NCBI GenBank assembly: GCA_002359975.1
Contig: DENG01000053.1
Span: forward strand, 13,622-20,083
DNA from: Polynucleobacter sp. UBA2650
Lineage (GTDB): Bacteria; Pseudomonadota; Gammaproteobacteria; Burkholderiales; Burkholderiaceae
Length of the DNA stretch: 6,462 nt
Direction: 5' to 3'
The notes below the pieces were generated by a model, which searched no databases, had not been told where the DNA came from, and saw nothing but the letters and a program-made list of their open reading frames with translations. Position 1 is the stretch's first letter; each line of letters opens with the position of its first letter. Made by a program: the position numbers and the translations under genes. Below, piece by piece: positions 1 to 5,030 of the stretch.

Positions 1-185
1 GCGGTACCAATTGCTTGCCCGTCGAGTTTTGCAATAGCATGCCAGGCAAGTGGGTCCTCCTCATCAAGCTCCAATTCTTCTGGAACGCCTTGCTCTTTGA
101 CGAAGACCGCAAGTCGAATGGGGTAAGCCTGAGATTGCGCTTGCTCCCAAGGCAGAATGTTGACAGAGATAGTAGGGCGCCCCAT
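1..185 (-). CDS. GNAT family N-acetyltransferase, N-terminal part (runs off the left edge)
   Basis: Reading leftward from the ATG at 185-183 there is an open frame of 61 codons to the window edge. It begins MGRPTISVNILPWEQAQ and continues with a stretch containing IRLAVFVKEQGVPEELELDEED, followed by AWHAIAKLDGQAIGT (residues about 44-60). The VF-x-x-EQGVP-x-E-x-E-x-D block and the following A-x-H-A pattern are typical of the N-terminal half of a small family of bacterial GNAT acetyltransferases, which move an acetyl group from acetyl-CoA to an amine. The acetyl-CoA-binding R/Q-x-x-G-x-G/A loop would lie beyond the edge. An in-frame TGA at 197-195 upstream leaves the ATG at 185 as the only canonical start. 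No Shine-Dalgarno sequence is evident. Substrate is unknown. The gene is divergent from the FAD dehydrogenase, with 34 bp between start codons. The family is well supported by the motif; the specific function is not. Confidence 0.8.
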   Translation of the reverse strand, partial: MGRPTISVNILPWEQAQSQAYPIRLAVFVKEQGVPEELELDEEDPLAWHAIAKLDGQAIGT

Positions 186-219
186 AGAAGTCGATCATAA
201 ACTGCTATCGTTACACCCT

Positions 220-1845
220 ATGATCCGTTTGACCGAACTTCGCCTGCCGATTGACCATACCCCTGAGGACCTTGAGGTCGCTATTTGTAAAAAATTAGCA
301 ATTCTTGCAAAGGATCTGATTCGGTATGAGGTCTTTAAGCGAAGCTATGATGCGCGCAAGAACAATATCCTTAGCTTTATTTACACCTTGGATCTTTCGG
401 TCAAAGATGAAGAAGCTGTATTAAAGCGTTTGGCACACGATCCCCACATTCGCCTATCACCCGATACGCGCTATCACTTTGTTGCCCATTTTGATTCCCA
501 TATCAAACCGCAAAGTGCACTACGACCTGTGGTAATTGGTTTTGGCCCCTGCGGAATCTTTGCTGCGTTGACCTTGGCGCAAATGGGACTCAAGCCGATT
601 GTTTTGGAACGCGGCAAGCCCGTGCGCGAGCGCACTCAAGATACCTGGGGCCTGTGGCGCAAGAAGATTCTGAACCCAGAGTCCAATGTGCAATTTGGTG
701 AGGGTGGAGCGGGGACCTTCTCCGACGGCAAATTATGGAGTCAGGTGAAAGACCCAAAGTTTCATGGTCGCAAAGTCTTGCAGGAGTTTGTTAAAGCAGG
801 CGCCCCCGAAGAGATTCTGTATGTTTCTAAACCGCATATTGGTACCTTTCGTTTAGTGGGGGTTGTCGAAAAAATGCGCAAGGAGATTATTGAGTTAGGT
901 GGTGAAGTACGCTTTGGCCAAAAGGTCACGGGCTTTGAGATTTCCAATCATGTACTTCAAGGCATTCATTTGGAGAGCGGCGATTTTTTAGAGGCCGATC
1001 ATGTGGTACTTGCCTTAGGCCATAGTGCCCGGGATACCTTTGCAACCTTGCATGATGCCGGTGTGTATATGGAAGCGAAGCCCTTTTCAGTAGGCTTTCG
1101 GATTGAGCATCCACAGTCTTTAATTGATCGCACCCGTTTAGGGCCGCATGCGGGTAACCCTCTCATTGGGGCGGCTGATTACAAGCTAGTGCATCACGCC
1201 AAAAATGGGCGTTCGGTCTATAGTTTTTGCATGTGCCCCGGAGGAACGGTGGTAGCTGCCACCTCGGAGTCTAATCGCGTGGTGACCAATGGCATGAGCC
1301 AATACTCCCGCAACGAGCGCAATGCCAATGCCGGAATTGTGGTGGGAATTACGCCAGACGACTTCCCCGGAGGACCGCTTGCTGGGATCGAGTTTCAACG
1401 GCAGATCGAATCCAAAGCATTCACATTAGGTGGCTCAAATTACGAGGCGCCTGGACAGCTCGTCGGTGATTTTTTACAAGGCAAGACCTCGACCGAGTTT
1501 GGCTCAGTAATACCCTCCTATAAACCCGGTGTGCATCTTACCGATTTGGCAGAGAGTTTGCCTGCCTATGCCATTGAGGCGATACGTGAGGCCATCCCTG
1601 CCTTTGAGAAGAAAATCAAAGGTTTCTCAATGCACGATGCGGTCTTAACGGGGGTGGAAACCCGCACCTCATCACCCTTGCAAATTAAACGTGGACCAAA
1701 TTACCAAAGTATTAATACGCAAGGACTGTACCCAGCAGGCGAGGGTGCAGGCTATGCTGGCGGCATTATGTCTGCTGGGATTGATGGTATTAAAGTGGCT
1801 GAGGCTATTGCTTTAGATTTGCTAGCCACCCAGCATCAAGATTAG
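220..1845 (+). CDS. FAD-dependent dehydrogenase of the COG2509 type, substrate unknown
   Basis: This 541-residue protein is a flavoprotein of the uncharacterised NAD(P)/FAD-dependent oxidoreductase group. Residues 1 to about 100 form the family's own N-terminal domain, with IRLTELRLPIDHTPEDLE at the start and FKRSYDARK further on. The Rossmann motif GFGPCG is at 107-112, and Glu130 at the end of the second strand (VLERG) should bind the FAD ribose. A conserved block FGEGGAGTFSDGKL lies at 159-172. The C-terminal flavin-contacting motif GLYPAGEGAGYAGGI is at 502-516. No signal peptide or membrane segment is seen, so it should be cytoplasmic. The frame is open upstream to an ATG at 157, but that start would put most of the divergent GNAT gene's 5' end inside this gene. 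The family's conserved N-terminus begins at the ATG at 220, so I chose 220. No clear Shine-Dalgarno sequence precedes it. The TAG stop overlaps the TAA of the convergent phosphatase gene by 4 nt. The reaction catalysed is not known from sequence. Confidence 0.9.
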   Translation: MIRLTELRLPIDHTPEDLEVAICKKLAILAKDLIRYEVFKRSYDARKNNILSFIYTLDLSVKDEEAVLKRLAHDPHIRLSPDTRYHFVAHFDSHIKPQSALRPVVIGFGPCGIFAALTLAQMGLKPIVLERGKPVRERTQDTWGLWRKKILNPESNVQFGEGGAGTFSDGKLWSQVKDPKFHGRKVLQEFVKAGAPEEILYVSKPHIGTFRLVGVVEKMRKEIIELGGEVRFGQKVTGFEISNHVLQGIHLESGDFLEADHVVLALGHSARDTFATLHDAGVYMEAKPFSVGFRIEHPQSLIDRTRLGPHAGNPLIGAADYKLVHHAKNGRSVYSFCMCPGGTVVAATSESNRVVTNGMSQYSRNERNANAGIVVGITPDDFPGGPLAGIEFQRQIESKAFTLGGSNYEAPGQLVGDFLQGKTSTEFGSVIPSYKPGVHLTDLAESLPAYAIEAIREAIPAFEKKIKGFSMHDAVLTGVETRTSSPLQIKRGPNYQSINTQGLYPAGEGAGYAGGIMSAGIDGIKVAEAIALDLLATQHQD

Positions 1846-1885
1846 ATCTCAATATCATCCAGAGCACTCTCGCTCAGGTGGCTAG
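1822..1885. repeat. Inverted repeat flanking the convergent stop codons
   Basis: CTAGCCACC at 1822-1830 and GGTGGCTAG at 1877-1885 are exact reverse complements separated by 46 bp. The two overlapping stop codons of the FAD dehydrogenase and phosphatase genes lie in the loop. Neither side has a T run, so this is not a normal intrinsic terminator. Both arms lie in coding sequence and the repeat may be chance. Confidence 0.4.
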
Positions 1886-2486
1886 TATCCGCCCAGCATT
1901 CAACGCTCCAGGTAGAACCATCGTGTGTAATCCAATTGAGTGAGGTATTGGGTACCACGGCAACGCGCTCAGCATCTAAAGCTTGCTGGGTGACGATGCG
2001 GTAGATCATATCGAGTGAGCCGCCGTGACTCACTGCTAAGACTGATTGCCCACGATGCTCATTCAAAAATAGTTCAAGAATGTCTTGCATCCGTTGATGA
2101 AAAGTACGAATGCTCTCGCCGCCCCCTAAATCATGATCGAGCTCACGAGCAATGTGCCTTTGCCAAATCTCTGGCAGCAAAACAGGGGCCTCTGCTAATA
2201 GGAGTCCTTGCAATTTGCCGACATTGCGCTCTCGCAGTCGTGGAGTAATTTGTACATCCAAAGATAGTGCTCTAGCCACAGCATTGGCTGTATGCAAGGC
2301 TCTTTCTAAATCACTCGAGTAAATGACATCAAAGGAGTGCTTAACTCGTATAAGGGCGTTAGCAAGACGCTCGGCCTGAGAAATACCGTTGGCATTGAGT
2401 GGAATATCAATATGACCTTGCATCCGCCGCTCTGCGTTCCAGTTGGTCTCACCATGACGGACAAAACAAATGCGCGTATTAGACAT
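1842..2486 (-). CDS. Histidine phosphatase (phosphoglycerate mutase-like, GpmB/CobC type)
   Basis: This 214-residue cytoplasmic protein belongs to the histidine phosphatase superfamily, which hydrolyses phosphoesters through a phospho-histidine intermediate. The catalytic RHGETNWN motif places Arg10, His11 and Gly12 at the N-terminus. Arg62 in YSSDLERALHTA, Glu86 in LRERNVG (the likely proton donor) and the second catalytic histidine His154 in VSHGG complete the active site. About 200 residues is normal for the phosphatase branch and shorter than the dPGM mutases, so a phosphatase is more likely than a glycolytic mutase. Substrate is not predictable; alpha-ribazole phosphate (CobC) is one option, but no cobalamin genes are nearby. 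The ATG lies 2 bp after the prfC stop, with AGAG about 8 nt upstream, so translation is probably coupled to prfC. The gene ends in a 4-nt tail-to-tail overlap with the FAD dehydrogenase gene. Confidence 0.92.
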   Translation of the reverse strand: MSNTRICFVRHGETNWNAERRMQGHIDIPLNANGISQAERLANALIRVKHSFDVIYSSDLERALHTANAVARALSLDVQITPRLRERNVGKLQGLLLAEAPVLLPEIWQRHIARELDHDLGGGESIRTFHQRMQDILELFLNEHRGQSVLAVSHGGSLDMIYRIVTQQALDAERVAVVPNTSLNWITHDGSTWSVECWADTSHLSESALDDIEI

Positions 2487-2488
2487 CG

Positions 2489-4129
2489 TTACATCTCTGT
2501 CTGATAAATCAGGCCCGCATGCTCACGCAGCGCATGAAATTCAATCATTTCCCAGCGCTGCTTGGCAACATCGAGCTCAGATTTATGTGCCGCCAGAAAT
2601 CCCGATGCACCCACCACATCCTCAGCCATTCGGTGACTGTTCTCGGTAATAAACTTTTTTAGGGCAACTGGATCATCGGAGCTCACCCAGCGCGCCATGT
2701 TGTAACGCGCGGGTAGTAGTCGCACCTCTGCACCATATTCAGTTTGTAGTCGATGGGCAACTACCTCGAATTGCAATTGCCCAAAAGCCCCTAAGAGCAT
2801 CGTTCCACCTGTAAGCGGCCTGAAGACCTGAATAGCACCTTCTTCACCAAGTTGTAAAAGACCTGTACGTAATTGTTTATTGCGCATGGGGTCAGCGGCC
2901 TCGACCATGCGAAAGATCTCGGGAGCAAAAAAGGGTAGACCGGTAAATTGCAAAGACTCACCTTCGGTCAGAGTGTCACCTAAATGCAAGAGCCCATGAT
3001 TGGGTAAGCCAATAATGTCGCCAGGGAAGGCCTCATCCAAAATATCACGCCGCTGTGATAGAAAGGAAAGGGCATTATTGGTGCGGATCTCTTTACCATT
3101 GCGCACAATCTTTAACTTCATACCGCGCTGAAAATGACCTGAACAAATCCGCAAGAAGGCTACACGATCACGGTGCGCCGGATCCATATTGGCTTGGATC
3201 TTAAAGACTACGGCTGAGCATTTTTTCTCATCGGGCTTGACCTCACGCTGAATCGCATGGCGCGATCCAGGCGCGGGGGCAAGGTCAACCAAAGTATTTA
3301 AGATCTCACGCACCCCAAAGTTATTAATGGCTGAGCCAAAAAATACTGGCGATTGACGACCCGCCAAGAACTCATTCCGATCAAAGGCGGGCATGGCGTT
3401 TTTAACTAAATCTACTTCGGCAAGAGCCTCTTCAAAAGCGCTCCCAAAACGTTCTTTAAGGGATGGGTCATCCAAAGCAAGGACCGTATTGGAGTCTTCG
3501 GTCACACGATCTTCACCTGCCTTAAAGAGGCGCATCTGATGATTGACGATATCAATCACACCCGCAAAGGATTTACCCATGCCCACTGGCCAGGTAAAAG
3601 GTACTACCGACATCCCTAGTGCAGTTTCAATCTCATCCATCAAATCAAGAGGTCTTTTAACCTCACGATCCATCTTGTTAATAAAGGTGACTAGTGGCGT
3701 ATGCCGAGCACGACATACATCTATTAAGCGACGGGTTTGTGGCTCCACACCATTGGCCGCATCGATCACCATTAAGGCGGAATCAACCGCCGTTAACACC
3801 CGATAAGTGTCCTCTGAAAAATCTTGGTGACCAGGGGTATCCAGTAAGTTAATAATCGCATCGCGATACTCCATCTGCATGACAGAGCTCGCTACCGAGA
3901 TACCACGTTGCTTTTCAATCTCCATCCAATCCGAGGTTGCGTGACGGCTGGCTTTACGAGCCTTTACACTCCCCGCAATCTGAATGGCACCTGCATAGAG
4001 GAGAAGCTTCTCCGTGAGCGTAGTCTTACCTGCATCAGGGTGCGAGATGATGGCAAAACTACGACGCCGGGCGACTTCGGCAAGGACCGAATCATTTGGG
4101 GATGGGTTGGAAGAATTATTGATAAACAA
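2489..4129 (-). CDS. prfC: Peptide chain release factor 3 (RF3)
   Basis: RF3 is the translational GTPase that removes RF1 or RF2 from the ribosome after peptide release. The 546-residue product shows the full GTPase set: P-loop SHPDAGKTT at 29-37, switch I region EKQRGISVASSVMQ at about 72-85, DTPGH at 97-101 and NKMD at 151-154. The body closely follows E. coli RF3 (529 aa), for example VFKIQANMDPAHRDRVAFLR and the C-terminal EEGAIQVFRPL and LQFEVVAHRL. It is not EF-G: length and motifs such as SEDTYRVLTAVD are RF3-specific. The start is a TTG at 4129-4127, the only canonical start codon between the upstream in-frame TGA (4171-4169) and the conserved EVARRRSF at residue 18. That leaves an N-terminus about nine residues longer than in E. 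coli, and no well-placed Shine-Dalgarno sequence; an AGG abuts the TTG. Its likely promoter lies in the palindrome shared with the divergent toxin-antitoxin genes. A phosphatase gene follows 2 bp downstream. Confidence 0.96.
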   Translation of the reverse strand: MFINNSSNPSPNDSVLAEVARRRSFAIISHPDAGKTTLTEKLLLYAGAIQIAGSVKARKASRHATSDWMEIEKQRGISVASSVMQMEYRDAIINLLDTPGHQDFSEDTYRVLTAVDSALMVIDAANGVEPQTRRLIDVCRARHTPLVTFINKMDREVKRPLDLMDEIETALGMSVVPFTWPVGMGKSFAGVIDIVNHQMRLFKAGEDRVTEDSNTVLALDDPSLKERFGSAFEEALAEVDLVKNAMPAFDRNEFLAGRQSPVFFGSAINNFGVREILNTLVDLAPAPGSRHAIQREVKPDEKKCSAVVFKIQANMDPAHRDRVAFLRICSGHFQRGMKLKIVRNGKEIRTNNALSFLSQRRDILDEAFPGDIIGLPNHGLLHLGDTLTEGESLQFTGLPFFAPEIFRMVEAADPMRNKQLRTGLLQLGEEGAIQVFRPLTGGTMLLGAFGQLQFEVVAHRLQTEYGAEVRLLPARYNMARWVSSDDPVALKKFITENSHRMAEDVVGASGFLAAHKSELDVAKQRWEMIEFHALREHAGLIYQTEM

Positions 4130-4170
4130 CCTACGGAATGAATGGACAAGACAGCAAAAAAGAATCGCTC

Positions 4171-4176
4171 ATTATA
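4171..4176 (-). promoter_or_regulatory. prfC: Putative -10 box of the prfC promoter
   Basis: The left arm of the palindrome reads TATAAT on the minus strand. Transcription would start near 4164 and leave a 5' leader of about 35 nt before the prfC TTG. That leader is pyrimidine-rich (a T run around 4162-4157) and has no obvious Shine-Dalgarno sequence. The -35 region (about 4199-4194, GTAAAT) is weak. The match could be a by-product of the symmetry, so confidence is moderate. Confidence 0.5.
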
Positions 4177-4189
4177 CGGCAAAGTGCCG

Positions 4190-4195
4190 TATAAT
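4190..4195 (+). promoter_or_regulatory. -10 box of the toxin-antitoxin (and probably uup) promoter
   Basis: A consensus TATAAT lies in the right arm of the palindrome. It ends 6 nt before the antitoxin ATG at 4202, so transcription should start at or within a base or two of that ATG, giving a leaderless mRNA. No good -35 hexamer is present 16-18 bp upstream (sequence around 4166-4173 is GCTCAT-like), so recognition may rest mainly on the perfect -10. Confidence 0.65.
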
Positions 4196-4201
4196 TTACG
4201 A

Positions 4202-4513
4202 ATGCCAAGCACCCGCACTCTTGCTTCTATACCCGCTCCATCCGTTGCTCGCCTCGAGGCGCGCATTAGCAATGATTTGCATGCCCTACTAAAGCGTGCC
4301 GCAGAGCTACAAGGACGCACCATGACTGACTTTATTGTTTCTGCTGTCCAAGAGGCTGCCGTTGCAGCGATAGAGCAGTCAGAAATTATTCGCCTAAACC
4401 AAGAGAACCAAACACGTTTTGTGAATGCTTTGATGGAGCCCGCCAAGCCAAATGCAGCATTAAAGAAAGCATTTGACCGACGCCAAAAATTACTAAAGTC
4501 CAGCGCGTTTTAA
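4202..4513 (+). CDS. DUF1778 (TacA-like) ribbon-helix-helix antitoxin
   Basis: This 103-residue protein is the probable antitoxin of the GNAT toxin gene that follows 4 nt downstream. Residues about 18-55 carry the ribbon-helix-helix fold: the strand RLEARIS, then helix NDLHALLKRAAELQGR, then TMTDFIVSAVQEAA, which matches the DUF1778 pattern of a DNA-binding dimer. The tail (about 60-103), including RLNQENQTRFVNALMEPAKPNAALKKAF, corresponds to the part that in TacA-type antitoxins wraps the toxin and blocks its active site. A short N-terminal extension rich in Pro, Ser and Ala precedes the strand. The frame is open back to an ATG at 4142, but that codon lies upstream of the TATAAT at 4190-4195 and would not be in the transcript, so I place the start at 4202. 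It is expected to repress its own promoter through the palindrome at 4171-4195. Confidence 0.9.
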   Translation: MPSTRTLASIPAPSVARLEARISNDLHALLKRAAELQGRTMTDFIVSAVQEAAVAAIEQSEIIRLNQENQTRFVNALMEPAKPNAALKKAFDRRQKLLKSSAF

Positions 4514-4517
4514 CACT

Positions 4518-5030
4518 GTGTCGCTGACCATTGTTCCATTTGATGCGGCGATCAGCCGTGAGCAGTTTCAAAGTGGCTCCATGCCCCTTGATCGCTACAT
4601 TCGGGAGCAAGCTTCGCAAGATATTCGGCGAAGGGTGAGTGCCTGCTTTATGGCACTCAATTCCCAACGGCAACTATTGGCTTATTACACCCTTGCGTCA
4701 GCATCGGTTTTGTTAGATCAACTACCCAGTGCTATTCAAAAGAAATTGCCCCGCTATGCGGCGGTGCCTGCAGTTCGTATGGGCAGGCTAGCGGTAGATA
4801 AAAGCCATCGTCAGAAAGGGCTTGGGAGTGCCTTGCTTGCTGATGCTCTCACTCGTGCCTGCCGTTCGGAAATTACCGCATTTGCCTTGATTGTTGACGC
4901 AAAAGATCATGAGGCTATCCAGTTTTATCGGCACCATGGTTTTATGAGCCTCTCGCATCAGGGGCAAAGCTTATTTCTCCCCTTGGCTAGCGCCTCTGGC
5001 TTGGTTCATTCAAAGAGAGTGGGTTCATAG
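4518..5030 (+). CDS. GNAT-family acetyltransferase toxin (TacT-like)
   Basis: This 170-residue acetyltransferase is the probable toxin partner of the DUF1778 antitoxin. Known relatives (TacT, AtaT and similar) acetylate the amino acid of charged tRNAs and stop translation. Visible family signs are FQSGSMPLDRYIREQA near 17-32, AYYTLASASV near 55-64, the VRMGRLAVD strand at about 86-94, the acetyl-CoA pyrophosphate loop RQKGLG at 98-103, and IQFYRHHGF at 134-142. Tyr137 there matches the catalytic tyrosine of TacT. The end SLFLPL is also typical, followed by about 15 extra residues. The start is a GTG 4 nt after the antitoxin stop, with no Shine-Dalgarno sequence, so translation is probably coupled and kept below that of the antitoxin. 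All recognisable catalytic elements are intact. The TAG stop overlaps the uup GTG by one base. Which tRNA it targets cannot be read from the sequence. Confidence 0.9.
   Translation: MSLTIVPFDAAISREQFQSGSMPLDRYIREQASQDIRRRVSACFMALNSQRQLLAYYTLASASVLLDQLPSAIQKKLPRYAAVPAVRMGRLAVDKSHRQKGLGSALLADALTRACRSEITAFALIVDAKDHEAIQFYRHHGFMSLSHQGQSLFLPLASASGLVHSKRVGS

Larger units (their letters stand above)
4171..4195. promoter_or_regulatory. Palindromic operator for the toxin-antitoxin operon, probably shared with prfC
   Basis: Arm ATTATACGGCA (4171-4181) and arm TGCCGTATAAT (4185-4195) are exact reverse complements around the centre AAG. A perfect 11-bp dyad just upstream of a ribbon-helix-helix antitoxin gene is the classic form of a type II toxin-antitoxin autoregulatory operator, so the DUF1778 antitoxin, alone or with its toxin, is the expected ligand. 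The outer ends of both arms spell TATAAT on opposite strands, so the site would cover both divergent -10 boxes. That the antitoxin binds here is inferred; the symmetry itself is seen directly. Confidence 0.8.

Noticed and set aside
15..200. 61-codon plus-strand frame at the left edge
   Set aside because: It is opposite the GNAT coding frame, which has a clear family motif; the plus-strand translation resembles nothing.
157..219. Upstream start at ATG 157 for the FAD dehydrogenase
   Set aside because: It would overlap the 5' end of the divergent GNAT gene, and the family's conserved N-terminus (MIRLTEL) begins at 220.
1822..1885. Intrinsic terminator for the convergent genes
   Set aside because: The stem is only 9 bp, the loop is 46 nt and neither side has a T run.
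4142..4201. Longer antitoxin start at ATG 4142 (adds 20 residues)
   Set aside because: The extra codons run through the palindrome and lie upstream of the TATAAT at 4190-4195. The added residues also precede the ribbon-helix-helix region without resembling family sequence.
3964..4446. 160-codon minus-strand frame spanning the prfC 5' end and the antitoxin gene
   Set aside because: It is out of frame with both well-supported genes, crosses the divergent promoter region and shows no recognisable motif.
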